Made by a program: the position numbers and the translations under genes. The notes beneath the pieces are model-generated. The model saw nothing but the letters and a program-made list of their open reading frames with translations. It was not told the DNA's origin and ran no database searches. A stretch of 64,000 nt of DNA from Massilia soli (GTDB lineage Bacteria > Pseudomonadota > Gammaproteobacteria > Burkholderiales > Burkholderiaceae_D): NCBI RefSeq assembly GCF_016809835.1, contig NZ_JAFBIL020000003.1:124001-188000 (forward strand). The letters run 5' to 3'. This document shows, one piece after another, positions 8,501 to 18,224 of this stretch. The number at the start of each line of letters is the position of its first letter. Positions within the stretch are counted from its first letter, which is position 1.

Positions 8501-9729
8501 TCAGCGTCCACGCAAACGGCGACACGGTGGTTGACTGGGAAGACTGGTCGGCCCCGCTACGCCAGTTTGCGCAGGCCTCCGGCCTGGTGGTGTCGGCCTA
8601 CGACAACCACGCCAGGCGCCAGACCGGGCCACTGCATTCGTCGCGCACCGCGGCGCTGCTGGCAAGCTCGAACCTGTGGCGCGATGGCGGCCCCGGCGCC
8701 TTGCTGGAACAGGAACTGGCAATCCAGGTGCTCGACCACGGCGCCGCGGTCGCCACCACCTTCTGCGACGCCTTGCGCATCAGCGCGATGCCGCTGACCC
8801 GGTTCGGCAAAACTTACGGCGTGATCGTGTACGGCTGGAGCTTCCGCGACTTCAGCTCGCCGATGGCCTGCGACCGCATCGCGCGCCAGGTCGGCCTGCT
8901 CGGGCACGCCTTATGGGGCGAGGTGCGGCTCGAATCCCCCGTCTCGGATGCCCGCATGGCGGTGCTGACGTCCTTGCTGCGCACGCTGGTCGATTCGACC
9001 GACCGCCATCGCGAGGCGATTGCCGAACTCAATCGGGTCAACCGCGCGCGCGAACAATTCCTGGCCACCGTGTCGCATGAAATGCGCACCCCGCTGGCGG
9101 CGCTGTCGCTGCGCCTCGAGCTGATGCAGCGCACCATGCCGGACCTGCCCGAAGCGGCCAAGAGCAGCATCGGCATCATGCGCAAGCACGTGGCGCAGGA
9201 AAGCCTGATGGTCAACGACCTGATCGACGCCTCGCGCACGCTGACCGGCCAGATGTCGATCGAGCGCCAGCCGGTGTCGCTCGGCCAGGTGCTGCACGAC
9301 GCCGTGTCGACCGTCGAAATCAATGCCCACGACAAGCAGATCACCCTGCAGGTGACGCCCGCCGATTACGCCGCGCGCGTGCTCATCGAGGCCGACCCCC
9401 AGCGCCTCCAGCAAGTGGTGTGGAACCTGCTGCTCAACGCCGTCAAGTTCACCCCGGAGGGAGGACGCATCGTGTTGAAGGTGCGCCAGGAGGCGCGCCA
9501 CGTGGTGATCGAAGTCATCGATTCGGGGCAGGGCATCGAAGCGCACGACCTCGAGCATGTGTTTGGCGCGTTCAACCTGCAAAAGCAGGGCAACGACTCC
9601 GGGCTCGGCCTGGGCTTGTACATCGCCAGGCACATCGTCGAACTGCATGGCGGCACCATCACCGTCACCAGCGCCGGCCTCGGCCACGGCGCCACCTTCT
9701 CGATCCGCTTGCCGCTCGGCGCGGCATGA
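8497..9729 (+). CDS. Sensor histidine kinase partnered with KaiC-like protein
   Basis: 410-residue soluble-looking histidine kinase with no clear membrane segment. Residues about 1-150 form a sensor region without a recognised motif, possibly GAF-like. Then comes a coiled dimerisation helix with the H-box SHEMRTPLAALSLRLE (residues about 190-205), an N-box (NLLLNAVKF), G1 (DSGQGIE) and G2 (GLGLGLYIARHIVELHGG). It starts at GTG inside the preceding stop (GTGA overlap), so it is made from the same mRNA as the KaiC-like ATPase. No response regulator is adjacent; the target is unknown. The arrangement resembles KaiC-kinase pairs in non-clock bacteria. Confidence 0.88.
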   Translation: MISVHANGDTVVDWEDWSAPLRQFAQASGLVVSAYDNHARRQTGPLHSSRTAALLASSNLWRDGGPGALLEQELAIQVLDHGAAVATTFCDALRISAMPLTRFGKTYGVIVYGWSFRDFSSPMACDRIARQVGLLGHALWGEVRLESPVSDARMAVLTSLLRTLVDSTDRHREAIAELNRVNRAREQFLATVSHEMRTPLAALSLRLELMQRTMPDLPEAAKSSIGIMRKHVAQESLMVNDLIDASRTLTGQMSIERQPVSLGQVLHDAVSTVEINAHDKQITLQVTPADYAARVLIEADPQRLQQVVWNLLLNAVKFTPEGGRIVLKVRQEARHVVIEVIDSGQGIEAHDLEHVFGAFNLQKQGNDSGLGLGLYIARHIVELHGGTITVTSAGLGHGATFSIRLPLGAA

Positions 9730-9899
9730 TCCTGCGCATCGGCGTTTTTCCTCCTTTGTAATTCGTTGTGCGCGCGCAAGTCGCCGCGCGGATGGGCCTG
9801 CTCGGCTTTTGCGACCGGGCAAATCCGACGATCCTGTCTCCGCCACACTGCCAGAGAGCCCAGCGCGTGTGCGCGGCCAGCTGACAATTGGAGAGCGAG

Positions 9900-11672
9900 A
9901 TGACAATCAACATGACCCAGGTGGCGGCCGCGATCTGCGCGCTGGCCGTAAGTGGCGCGACCCCGGCATTCGCGGCCCCGGCGATGATGAGCGCCCCGGT
10001 GGCCATCGACGCCCAGTCGGCGCTGTCGCTGGTCGCCAAGCTGGCGGCGCACCGCAGCATGCAGGGACTCGACGCCGACCACGGCTATGTCGTCACCAGC
10101 CAGCATCCCGGCGTGGAAGGCACGACGGTGGCGCGCGCCAGCCACACCTACAAGGGTGTGCGGGTGTTCGGCTCGGAATCGGTGGTGCTGGTCAATGCGG
10201 CCGGGCAGATCCTCAACGAATCGGTCTCCGACCGCCGCCTGTACCTCGGCCGCGGGCCGGCCAACAAGCTTGGCGCGGTGACCGCCAATTTCAGTGTCAA
10301 GCCGGTGGTCGCCTCGCAGGCCGCGATCGCGCTTGCGGTGAAGTCGACGGCGCCCAAGGGAAAGCCGCTGGTGGCGCCGACGGCCGAGCTGATCGTGTAC
10401 CCGATCGTCAAGACCGAGCGCGTGCCGGCCGCGCTGAGCAAGCCGGAAGCCGAACTCAATGCCTTTGACGTCGAGGACGTGGTGGCAGGGTATGAGCTGG
10501 CCTGGCTGGTGCGCACCCGCATGGTGGTCGGCAACCAGCCGTTCTATCACGACACGGTGGTGAGCGCGCGCGATGGCCGCATCATCAACCAGTGGAGCAT
10601 GCTGCAAACCAAGGCGACCGGCGTGGGCAACAGCCAGTACAACGGCGTGGTGCCGCTGTCGACCACCCAGCAGGGCGACACCTACAAGATGATCGACCCG
10701 CTGCGCGGCAAGGGCGGGCTGCACGGCGGGCTGGCGGTCACCAACGCCAACCACGGCACCTCGGCCGGCGAGCTGTACGCGCACTGGAGCAATACCTGGG
10801 GCGACGGCAAGCAGTTCGTCGAGGGCGGCAGCACCACCGGCGCGAATGGCCAGACCGCGGCCGTCAACGCCATGTGGGGCTTGATGAACACCTACGACAT
10901 GCTGAAGAACACGCTGGGCTGGCAATCGCTCGATGGCCAGAACAACGCCACCTACATCGCCGTGCACGTCAACACTGCCTACGACAATGCCTATTACAGC
11001 GACACCTGCAAGTGCATGTTCATCGGCGACGGTTCGAGCTTCAACAACCTTGGCTCGATCGACGTGGTGGGCCATGAGATGGGGCACGGCGTCACCGCCG
11101 CCACCGCGAACCTGCTGTATTTCGCCGAGTCGGGCGGGCTGAACGAATCAGCCTCGGACATCGCCGGCGAAATGGTGGAAGCGTATGCGCGCGCGGGCGG
11201 CAGCGGCGCGCAGATCCCGGCGCAAGGCAACGACTGGATGCTGGGAACGGAAATCAGCAAGACCAACACGCCGCTGCGCTGGATGTTCAAACCAAGCAAG
11301 GATCGCAGCAGTCCGGATGCCTGGAGCAGCACGCTGAAGCGGATCGATGTCCACTACAGCAGCGGCCCGAACAACCGGATGTTCTTCTTCCTGTCGCAGG
11401 GCTCGAACGCCGACAAGGCCAGCGAGCACTACAGCAAATACCTGACCAGGGAGCCGCTCGGCATGAGCGGGATCGGCAACGACAAGGCGTACCGCATCTG
11501 GTTCAAGGCGCTGACCACCAAGTTCACCGCGGTGACCAACTACGCCGACGCGCGCAACAAGATGCTGGCGGCGGCGCAGGAACTGTATGGCATGGACAGC
11601 AAGGAGGCGACCGCGGTGCAGCGCGCCTATGCCGCCATCAATGTCGGACCGGACGTTAGCGAACAGCCGTAG
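9900..11672 (+). CDS. M4 (thermolysin-type) secreted metalloprotease
   Basis: 590-residue preproprotease. The ATG at 9900 follows GGAGAG; an in-frame TTG at 9888 is less likely. The signal peptide ends near AFAAP, followed by an FTP/PepSY propeptide (to about residue 230) and the M4 catalytic domain. Zinc ligands are visible in HEMGH (about residue 397) and the Glu of GLNESASD, and the transition-state His in DVHYSSGPNNRMF. It is probably exported to the periplasm and outside, and matures by propeptide removal. There is no C-terminal PPC domain, unlike many relatives. Its 3' end overlaps the convergent M23 gene by 17 bases. Confidence 0.92.
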   Translation: MTINMTQVAAAICALAVSGATPAFAAPAMMSAPVAIDAQSALSLVAKLAAHRSMQGLDADHGYVVTSQHPGVEGTTVARASHTYKGVRVFGSESVVLVNAAGQILNESVSDRRLYLGRGPANKLGAVTANFSVKPVVASQAAIALAVKSTAPKGKPLVAPTAELIVYPIVKTERVPAALSKPEAELNAFDVEDVVAGYELAWLVRTRMVVGNQPFYHDTVVSARDGRIINQWSMLQTKATGVGNSQYNGVVPLSTTQQGDTYKMIDPLRGKGGLHGGLAVTNANHGTSAGELYAHWSNTWGDGKQFVEGGSTTGANGQTAAVNAMWGLMNTYDMLKNTLGWQSLDGQNNATYIAVHVNTAYDNAYYSDTCKCMFIGDGSSFNNLGSIDVVGHEMGHGVTAATANLLYFAESGGLNESASDIAGEMVEAYARAGGSGAQIPAQGNDWMLGTEISKTNTPLRWMFKPSKDRSSPDAWSSTLKRIDVHYSSGPNNRMFFFLSQGSNADKASEHYSKYLTREPLGMSGIGNDKAYRIWFKALTTKFTAVTNYADARNKMLAAAQELYGMDSKEATAVQRAYAAINVGPDVSEQP

Positions 11673-12396
11673 CTGGCGTCGCCGTGGCTGCGGAAGCCTG
11701 GTCGCCCATCAGCGGGTAAGGGTTGACCGGGGTTCCCTTCCACCATTGCTTTTCCGGCGTCAGTTCGAACACCGCGAAGTGCAGGTGCGGGCCGTTCGGA
11801 TCGGAATTGCCGGTCACGCCGACATAGCCGACCAGGTCGCCGCGCTTGAGCACATCGCCTTCCTTGATGCCATCGGCGTAGCGGTCCAGGTGCGCATAGT
11901 AGTACGCATAGGTCTCGGTCGGATCGAACTGGTAGACCGTCAGGCCGCCTTGCTTGCTGTTGAACAGCTTGGCCACTTTGCCATCGGCCGTCGCGAACAC
12001 CTTGGTGCCCTTGGGCGCCATGATGTCGAGCGCCTCGTGCGTGCGGTCGGTGCCGCGCGGCTGGTTGTAGTTGTCCGAAATGTCGGACGGCTTGATGCCG
12101 TCGACCGGGATCATCAGCTTGACGGCCGCGCTGGCGCCCACGCCGTCGACGCTGGCAATGGCCGGCACTGCCGATGCGGCCGGCCGGATCGGCAGGTCCG
12201 CTTCATTGAGGTCGGTCGGCACCTCTGGCGCGGCCGGCAAGGCTGCGGCCGGTGGCGGCAACGGCGCTGCCGGCGCGGTCACCGCGGGAGGGACGACAAC
12301 CGGCGGCGGCGCTTCGGTGCCCACCTTGCGCAGGTAGATGAACAGGGCGATCACGCCAAGCAAGGTGCCACCGATAAATGTCAGGATCCACTTCAT
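11656..12396 (-). CDS. M23 (LytM) peptidoglycan endopeptidase, membrane anchored
   Basis: 246-residue protein with one N-terminal membrane helix (WILTFIGGTLLGVIALFIYL), a Pro/Ala-rich linker (about residues 28-90) and a C-terminal LytM domain. The zinc-site motifs are present: HEALDIMAPKGT (H and D) and the HLHFAVFE signature. The family cuts peptide cross-links in the cell wall or activates amidases. The ATG at 12396 was chosen because GAGGA lies 9 bases upstream; a GTG three codons earlier would overlap that site. The gene lies 23 bases downstream of the L,D-transpeptidase, so both probably form a wall-remodelling operon. Confidence 0.9.
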   Translation of the reverse strand: MKWILTFIGGTLLGVIALFIYLRKVGTEAPPPVVVPPAVTAPAAPLPPPAAALPAAPEVPTDLNEADLPIRPAASAVPAIASVDGVGASAAVKLMIPVDGIKPSDISDNYNQPRGTDRTHEALDIMAPKGTKVFATADGKVAKLFNSKQGGLTVYQFDPTETYAYYYAHLDRYADGIKEGDVLKRGDLVGYVGVTGNSDPNGPHLHFAVFELTPEKQWWKGTPVNPYPLMGDQASAATATPATAVR

Positions 12397-12419
12397 TGCC
12401 GTCACTCCTCAGGTTGTTA

Positions 12420-13403
12420 TTATTCTTGCAGTTCGACGACCGTGCCCGCACCGACCGATTCGCCCAGTGCCGCGACGCTCCAGTTGGTCATGCGGATGCA
12501 GCCGTGCGACTGGGTCTTGCCGATGGTGCGAGGAACCGGCGTGCCATGGATGCCGTAGTGCTCCTTCGACAGGTCGATCCAGGCCACGCCCACCGGGTTG
12601 TTCGGGCCCGGCTGGATCTTGGCTTTCTTCTCGCCCGGCTCGGCATCCCAGAACAGCTTCGGGTTGTAGTGGTAGACGGGATTCTTGGACACGCCGTTCA
12701 CCTTCCAGGTGCCGATCGGCAGCGGGTCGTTGTCGGTGCCGGTCGAGACCGGGTACTGGGCGATCAGTTTGCCGGCGGTGTCGAACAGGCTGAGGGTGCT
12801 GTCGGTCTTGTCGACCACGACCTTGCCTGCCTTCGGCAATGGCGCCATGCCCGTGACATTCGGCACCGTGATCTGTTCGCCCGCGCGGAATTCCTTTCCC
12901 GGGTTGAGGCGCGCCAGCAGCGCCGGACTGGCGTGGAATTTTTCGCCCAACGCTTCGGCGGCACTGGCGAAGCCAAGCGCCGGCAGCTTGGCTTTGTCGG
13001 CCATGTCTTCAGGAATTTCCTGGAAAGGACCGGCGACGTCGGCCTCGGTGATCGTGTACTCGGTCAGGGCCGGGGCCTTATCGGCGTTCAGCGCATCCCA
13101 GGTCTTGGTATCGATCATGCCGCTCGGCTGCAAGCCGTTGGCCTTCTGGTAGCCGGCCAGCGCGCGGCGCATGTTGGAGCCGTAGGCGGCATCGATTTCG
13201 CCCGGCGAGAACCGCGCGCGCTCAAGCAGGATCTGGGCGCGCAGCATCACCGCGCCTGGCTGCTTGGCCTGGTTGACCAGCTTGCCGGCCGCGTTGACCG
13301 ACTCGACCGTCAGGCCGGGAGCGGGCGCTGCGGGGGCGGCGTAAGAGGTGGACAATGCGGTCGCGATGGCGACCGCAAGGGATAGTTGTGCGAATTTTTT
13401 CAT
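12420..13403 (-). CDS. L,D-transpeptidase (YkuD) with peptidoglycan-binding domain
   Basis: 327-residue exported enzyme. The signal peptide (residues 1-22, ending SYAAP) is followed by a helical PG_binding_1-like region (YGSNMRRALAGYQKANGLQPSG, about residues 70-95), a LysM-like segment (EKFHASPALLARLNPGKEF) and the YkuD domain from about residue 190. The catalytic motif is complete: HGTPVPRTIGKTQSHGCIRM, with Cys in SHGCIR. It forms 3-3 cross-links or attaches proteins to peptidoglycan in the periplasm. It is the first gene of a likely two-gene operon with the M23 peptidase. Confidence 0.92.
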   Translation of the reverse strand: MKKFAQLSLAVAIATALSTSYAAPAAPAPGLTVESVNAAGKLVNQAKQPGAVMLRAQILLERARFSPGEIDAAYGSNMRRALAGYQKANGLQPSGMIDTKTWDALNADKAPALTEYTITEADVAGPFQEIPEDMADKAKLPALGFASAAEALGEKFHASPALLARLNPGKEFRAGEQITVPNVTGMAPLPKAGKVVVDKTDSTLSLFDTAGKLIAQYPVSTGTDNDPLPIGTWKVNGVSKNPVYHYNPKLFWDAEPGEKKAKIQPGPNNPVGVAWIDLSKEHYGIHGTPVPRTIGKTQSHGCIRMTNWSVAALGESVGAGTVVELQE

Positions 13404-13500
13404 GGGACTCCCGAACTCAATATGATGCGATGAGTCAAGAGTAGTGCTGCTAGGACATCAGGGTCTGTGCGGTACCGTACCTACACCCTGAGTCCTGCAT

Positions 13501-15252
13501 TTAGAACTCTTCCCAGTCGCCGGCGCCGGCCGCGACGGCTTCACGCTGAGGGGCTGCCGCGGGCTTGCTGGCGGGGGCGCGCGGGCGGGCCGCCGGCGCG
13601 TTCAGCGCTGGCGCCGCCGCACGCGAGGCAGCCGGCTTGGCGGCCGGCGCTGCCTTGCGCGCCGGAGCCTTGGCCGCCTGCGGTTGCGCGCCGCCGACCT
13701 TGAACACGCTGACCACCGACGCCAGCTGGCTGGCCTGTTCCTGCAGCGATGCCGCTGCCGCCGCCGCTTCCTCGACCAGTGCCGCGTTCTGCTGGGTTAC
13801 CTGGTCCATCTGGGTGATCGCCTCGTTGATCTGTTCGATGCCCGCGGTCTGCTCGCCGCTGGCCGCCGAGATCTCCGACATGATGTCGGTCACGCGGGTG
13901 ATCGACGCGACGATTTCCGTCATGGTCGCGCCGGCCTGGTCGACCAGCTTGCCGCCGGCGTCGACTTTCTCGACCGAGTCGTTGATCAGCTCCTTGATTT
14001 CCTTGGCCGCGGCGGCCGAGCGCTGCGCCAGGTTGCGCACCTCGCTGGCGACGACCGCGAAACCGCGGCCCTGCTCGCCAGCCCGCGCCGCTTCCACCGC
14101 GGCATTCAGCGCCAGGATGTTGGTCTGGAACGCGATGCCGTCGATGACGCCGATGATGTCGACGATCTTGCGCGAGGAATCGTTGATCGCGGCCATCGTG
14201 ACCACCACGTCCGACACCACGGTGCCGCCGCGGATCGCCACCGCCGAGGCCGAGCCGGCCAGCGCGTTGGCCTGGCGGGCATTGTCGGCGTTCTGCTTGA
14301 CGGTGCTGGTCAGCTCTTCCATCGAGGAGGCGGTTTCTTCCAGCGAGCTGGCTTGCTCTTCGGTTCGCGACGACAAGTCCATGTTGCCGGCGGCGATCTG
14401 GTTGGAGGCGGTGGCGATGGTGTCGGTGCCATTGCGCACGTCGCTGACGATAGCGGTCAGGCTGCGGCGCATGGTTTCCATCGCGTACAGCAGGCTGGAG
14501 GTGTCGCCGCTGCGGGTATCGATCGCGACCGACAGGTCGCCAGCGGCGATGGTGCTGGCCGCAGTTGCCGCATAGGCGGGCTCGCCGCCGAGCTGGCGGG
14601 TCAGGCTGCGCGTCATCCAGACGCCGAGGCCAATGCTCAGGCCCAGTCCGCCAAGGGCGAGACCGAACATCAGCGCGCGGCTGTCGCCATACACGGCGCT
14701 GGCCTGTTCCCTCGACGCTCGCGCGGCGGCGGCCTTTTGGGCGCCCAGCGCGGTCAGCTTGTCATCGACGACGCGGGATTTGACGGTCAGCGGACCCTGG
14801 ATGAAGGCGGCCACCTCGGCGATCTGCTCCGGCGTGGCGGCCGCTTGCGCGCGGGTCGTCGCCTCGGTCACGCCTTCGTTATAGTCGGCCATCGCGCGGT
14901 CGATCTCGGCAAACAGGGCTTTGCCCGCCGGGGTGACGTAGAGCGGGCGCGCGGAGTTCAGTTCGTCGGTCATGGTGGCGCGCGCCTTTTCCAGCAGGGC
15001 GACGTGGCTTTTCTTATCCTCAAGATCTGGTGCCAGCAGCACGTTGCGCATCGAGCGCCCGACGTAGATCAGGTTGATGTTGGCTTCCTTCGAGTGCGCC
15101 AGGCCCAGCAAGTCGTTGTTATAGGCGTTCTCGGCCTGCGCGTTCATTGCGCCCATGTTGAAGATGCCGACGGCGGCAACGATGGCGCCGAGCAGAGCGA
15201 CGATCAGGAAGCCGCCCAGCAGGCGGGTTTGTACTTTAAGGTTATCGAACAT
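13501..15252 (-). CDS. Methyl-accepting chemotaxis protein with CheR-tether-like tail
   Basis: 583-residue chemoreceptor. TM1 is at residues about 10-32, a four-helix-bundle periplasmic sensor (4HB_MCP type) at about 33-190, TM2 at about 192-212, followed by HAMP and the signalling domain. The hairpin tip [20 protein letters not shown] is the conserved CheA/CheW contact. After an Ala/Pro/Lys-rich linker the protein ends in DWEEF, matching the xWxxF pentapeptide that recruits CheR/CheB on high-abundance receptors such as Tar and Tsr. It follows cheW by 35 bases on the same strand. The ligand is unknown. Confidence 0.94.
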   Translation of the reverse strand: MFDNLKVQTRLLGGFLIVALLGAIVAAVGIFNMGAMNAQAENAYNNDLLGLAHSKEANINLIYVGRSMRNVLLAPDLEDKKSHVALLEKARATMTDELNSARPLYVTPAGKALFAEIDRAMADYNEGVTEATTRAQAAATPEQIAEVAAFIQGPLTVKSRVVDDKLTALGAQKAAAARASREQASAVYGDSRALMFGLALGGLGLSIGLGVWMTRSLTRQLGGEPAYAATAASTIAAGDLSVAIDTRSGDTSSLLYAMETMRRSLTAIVSDVRNGTDTIATASNQIAAGNMDLSSRTEEQASSLEETASSMEELTSTVKQNADNARQANALAGSASAVAIRGGTVVSDVVVTMAAINDSSRKIVDIIGVIDGIAFQTNILALNAAVEAARAGEQGRGFAVVASEVRNLAQRSAAAAKEIKELINDSVEKVDAGGKLVDQAGATMTEIVASITRVTDIMSEISAASGEQTAGIEQINEAITQMDQVTQQNAALVEEAAAAAASLQEQASQLASVVSVFKVGGAQPQAAKAPARKAAPAAKPAASRAAAPALNAPAARPRAPASKPAAAPQREAVAAGAGDWEEF

Positions 15253-15287
15253 GGCGTTCTCCGGGAAGGAATTGAGTCGAAAAAAGG

Positions 15288-15797
15288 TCAGGACGCGAGC
15301 ACGCCTGCGATGCCAACGCCGGGGCTGGCCATCAGCTTGTCGATGTCGACCAGGATCACCATGCGCTCGGCAAGGGTGCCCAGGCCAATCAGGTAGCCGG
15401 TATCGACTGCGCCGCCCACTTCCGGGGCCGGGCGGATGTCGTTGTGGGACAGCGAGATCACGTCGGACACCCCATCGACCACCATGCCGACGACCTTGCC
15501 GCCGATATTGAGCACGATGACGATCGTAAAGGCGTCGTAGGTGGGCGTGCCGAGCGTGAGCATGATGCGCATGTCGACCACCGGCACGATCACGCCGCGC
15601 AGGTTGATCACGCCCTTGAAGAAGTCGGGCGCGTTGGCGATATGCGTCACCGCTTCGTAGCCGCGGATTTCCTGCACTTTCAGGATGTCGAGTCCGTATT
15701 CTTCCTCGCCCATGCTAAAGGCGAGAAATTCGGTGACGATGTCGTGCCCGGCGGGCGCACGCGCGCCAGTGGGCGCAGCCGCAGTTGTATGCAACAT
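15288..15797 (-). CDS. cheW: Chemotaxis adaptor CheW
   Basis: 169-residue CheW-domain protein that couples receptors to CheA. Core motifs: [34 protein letters not shown] and [11 protein letters not shown]. The frame runs upstream to 15950, but that extension (Arg/Pro/Thr-rich) does not look like CheW, so the ATG at 15797 is used. It is the first gene of a cheW-mcp unit; no cheA, cheY or flagellar gene is in the window, so this is probably an accessory receptor module feeding a chemotaxis system elsewhere. Confidence 0.92.
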   Translation of the reverse strand: MLHTTAAAPTGARAPAGHDIVTEFLAFSMGEEEYGLDILKVQEIRGYEAVTHIANAPDFFKGVINLRGVIVPVVDMRIMLTLGTPTYDAFTIVIVLNIGGKVVGMVVDGVSDVISLSHNDIRPAPEVGGAVDTGYLIGLGTLAERMVILVDIDKLMASPGVGIAGVLAS

Positions 15798-16010
15798 GGC
15801 AGACCTTGAGTCGAGTTGGGGATGGAACTCAAGAGCCGCTGCGGGAGTGGGGCGGGGGCGCGCTTGAAGAGTTGTTCGGGTGTTACAGCGCTGCGGGGAA
15901 GGGGAAGCGCGCGTCCCTACTGTACGCGCGCTGGCATCAACAACGAACAATTCATTTGGTTACTGTGCGGAAATTACATGAAGTTCGTTGCGTTGCAACA
16001 ACAAGCGTCA

Positions 16011-16916
16011 TTATTGTCCAGCTAGCGGCGCCAGACCCAGCGCGGCGCGGATCGATGGCAAGATCAATCGCCATGAGGGCGATGTCGCCGCAACCTCGTC
16101 GTAATGGCTGGCGCCCGGCAGGATCAGCACCTCGGCGCTGTCGCCGGCGTCGCGCGCGCGCGACGCGTACGCGAACGCCACGCGCGGCGGCGAAATCGTA
16201 TCGCGCTCGCCCGTGACCAACAGCGTGTGGCTGCCGTTCGGCATCAGCTCAGCAGCGTTGGTGTCGACAAACACATCGGGCCGGGCGGCGCTGGGCAGGC
16301 CGGCCAGTTCGGCGGTGTCGCGCCCGCAGCTGGCCTTGATCAGGTCCTTCTCGCCGCGCAGGTCGGCCAGGCCGCCCAGGCTGATGATTTCGCGCACCGG
16401 CAGCGGATTTGGATGGAACAGCGGACTCGACGCGGGAACTTTGCTGCGCCCGGCGATCCACTGCACCAGCTGGCCGCCGGCCGAATGCCCCATGGCGACG
16501 ATGCGGCTGGTGTCGAGCTGGTAGCTGGCCGCTTCCATGCCCAGTTTGTCGAGCGCCGCGTTGATGTCCTGGTAAGTGCCCGGATAGCCGCCGCCTGGTT
16601 CATCGGAGCGGCGGTATTCGACGTTCCATACGGCGATCCCTTCGGCCGCCAGCGCGCCGGCCACGTTGCGCATCTGCTCGATGCCGCCGAACTTGATGGT
16701 CCAGCATCCGCCGTGCACCAGCACCACCACCGGGAACGGTCCCTTGCCCTGCGGCCTGAATAGTTCGGCAAATTGCGATGGCGCGCTGCCGTAGGCGATG
16801 CGCGCCGTCGGCGCCGGGCCCGACAGCTTGAGGTAGTCGTCCAGGGTCATCGGCGCGGCAACGGCGGCGCTGGAGATCAGCAGGGCAGGGAGCAGGGCGC
16901 TAAGGCGGTCGGTCAT
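16011..16916 (-). CDS. Secreted alpha/beta hydrolase (esterase/lipase-like)
   Basis: 301-residue alpha/beta-hydrolase with a signal peptide (start at 16916, cleavage near AVAAP). It shows the oxyanion text VLVHGGCW (about residue 70), the nucleophile elbow GHSAGG (Ser, about residue 150), an acidic residue in the VTGERDTISPP region and the catalytic His in GASHYDE. This pattern fits the BD-FAE/carboxylesterase-like group. Substrate unknown. Codons upstream of 16916 are also open (to 16976) but lack signal-peptide character. Confidence 0.85.
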   Translation of the reverse strand: MTDRLSALLPALLISSAAVAAPMTLDDYLKLSGPAPTARIAYGSAPSQFAELFRPQGKGPFPVVVLVHGGCWTIKFGGIEQMRNVAGALAAEGIAVWNVEYRRSDEPGGGYPGTYQDINAALDKLGMEAASYQLDTSRIVAMGHSAGGQLVQWIAGRSKVPASSPLFHPNPLPVREIISLGGLADLRGEKDLIKASCGRDTAELAGLPSAARPDVFVDTNAAELMPNGSHTLLVTGERDTISPPRVAFAYASRARDAGDSAEVLILPGASHYDEVAATSPSWRLILPSIRAALGLAPLAGQ

Positions 16917-17054
16917 CGGGCGGGTTCCGGTTGTTGAAAGTTGCTGAACTATACCGAGATTCGCCCGCCCGCGCACGATTGAAAAGGCCGTACCGACGGT
17001 TCAGATCTTCCATGCTAAGGTGACATTTTTGCCACTCACCACAAGGAGCGCATC

Positions 17055-17240
17055 ATGACCCAGAACAAATCGACCGGTACCCAGAACCAGCAATCGTCGC
17101 ATGAGTCCGAGGAAGAGGCAGCGAAAAAGCGCGCTGGCGTGAACACCGAGAAAAGCAGCCATGACCACATGAGCCGCGAAAAGGCCGGCCAGGACGAAGG
17201 CGCCGGCGGCGGCGCCAAGCAAAAGCAAAAGCACAGCTAA
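17055..17240 (+). CDS. Small charged hydrophilic protein
   Basis: 61-residue, very hydrophilic Gln/Ser/Glu/Lys-rich protein (begins MTQNKSTGTQNQQSS), with no hydrophobic segment and probably disordered. A near-perfect AAGGAG lies 8 bases before the ATG, which is the main evidence that it is translated. It ends one base before the convergent SRAP gene stop. Composition resembles small stress-induced hydrophilic proteins, but no family is recognised. Confidence 0.65.
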   Translation: MTQNKSTGTQNQQSSHESEEEAAKKRAGVNTEKSSHDHMSREKAGQDEGAGGGAKQKQKHS

Positions 17241-17924
17241 TCACAAGGGCAGGTCGAGCTGGGCCGCCAGGTGCGGTCCCTCGTTGGTCGATCGCCCGAC
17301 GTCGCGGCTTACCGCATGCCACTCGAACTCATCCGGCCCAAGGGCCACCGAGCGCACCAGCTGTTCGGCCGCCTCGGCCGACAGGGCCGGATCGAGCCAG
17401 AGTTTGGCGTCGTCCGCCGACAGCACGACCGGGCGCCGGTCATGCACGTCGACCATGCCGCCCTGGGCATCCGCGGTGACGATCACAAAGCCGGCTTCGC
17501 AGGCGTTTTCCTTGCACGGCCCGCGCGCGGCAATGGCCGCCATGAACACCGGTTCGCGCGTCTTGCGGTGGATATGCCAGGGTTGCTTGTTGCCTTTTTC
17601 TCCCGTCCATTCATACCAGCCATCGGCCGGGACGATCGCCCGTCCGGTCCTCACCAGCGGCGACCAGTAGCGGTTGGAGATTTTCTCGATGCGCGCATTG
17701 ATCGCGATCGGCACCTTGCCGAGCGCCCAGGCGGCGCGGTAACCCCAGAACCAGTCGTCGATGACCAGCTGGTCGTCAATCATGCGCATCAAAGGCCGGT
17801 AGGTGCCGGGCGAGGCGTTGTAGCTGGGTGCGGCCTGGCTGGCGATCGCCGCAGCCTGTTGCGGCCAGTGCATGGCGGCGAAGTATTCGGTGGCGCTGTG
17901 GCTCTGGTCGAGGCGTCCGCACAT
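17241..17924 (-). CDS. SRAP domain protein (YedK/HMCES-type abasic-site shield)
   Basis: 227-residue SOS response-associated peptidase family protein. Members use Cys2 to form a covalent bond with abasic sites in single-stranded DNA. Here the N-terminus is MCGRLDQ, giving the essential Cys2. Other family residues visible are NARIEKIS (Asn, Arg, Glu) and VPADGWYEWTG (about residue 100). Length is normal. It is convergent with the small charged protein with no gap. An AT-rich ATATATAT tract lies just upstream, but I could not recognise a full LexA box. Confidence 0.9.
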   Translation of the reverse strand: MCGRLDQSHSATEYFAAMHWPQQAAAIASQAAPSYNASPGTYRPLMRMIDDQLVIDDWFWGYRAAWALGKVPIAINARIEKISNRYWSPLVRTGRAIVPADGWYEWTGEKGNKQPWHIHRKTREPVFMAAIAARGPCKENACEAGFVIVTADAQGGMVDVHDRRPVVLSADDAKLWLDPALSAEAAEQLVRSVALGPDEFEWHAVSRDVGRSTNEGPHLAAQLDLPL

Positions 17925-18071
17925 GCGGTTTCCCTTTGCAATATATATACATCGTCAGGCGAAACGATACCCGAAAACCATGCAGGTTTCCCGGTACGTG
18001 AAAACTTGATTTTCGATAAGACCCCGGACCTGGGGCTTTGCTACGATTCTTCTTCTGTTGAAAGGTAGACT

Positions 18072-18224
18072 ATGAGTAAGACTTTCGCACGCTATGCGCA
18101 TTCAACCCCTGATCCGGATGTGCCGGATCCGGCGCCAGTGCCGGTGCCGGACGATGTACCGGCCCCGGTCAACGCGCCGGTCGAGGAGCCGACCTTGCCT
18201 GAACCGCCGATCAAGGCTGCCTGA
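18072..18224 (+). CDS. Small proline/aspartate-rich protein
   Basis: 50-residue ORF, MSKTFARYAHSTPDPD followed by alternating Pro-Val-Asp/Glu text ending PIKAA. GAAAGG precedes the ATG at the right distance. Strongly acidic, proline-rich and probably disordered; no family recognised. Its last 14 bases overlap the 3' end of the next, oppositely oriented small gene. Confidence 0.5.
   Translation: MSKTFARYAHSTPDPDVPDPAPVPVPDDVPAPVNAPVEEPTLPEPPIKAA

Noticed and set aside
17925-17960. LexA box upstream of the SRAP gene
   Set aside because: The ATATATAT core is there, but the flanking CTG and CAG are missing.
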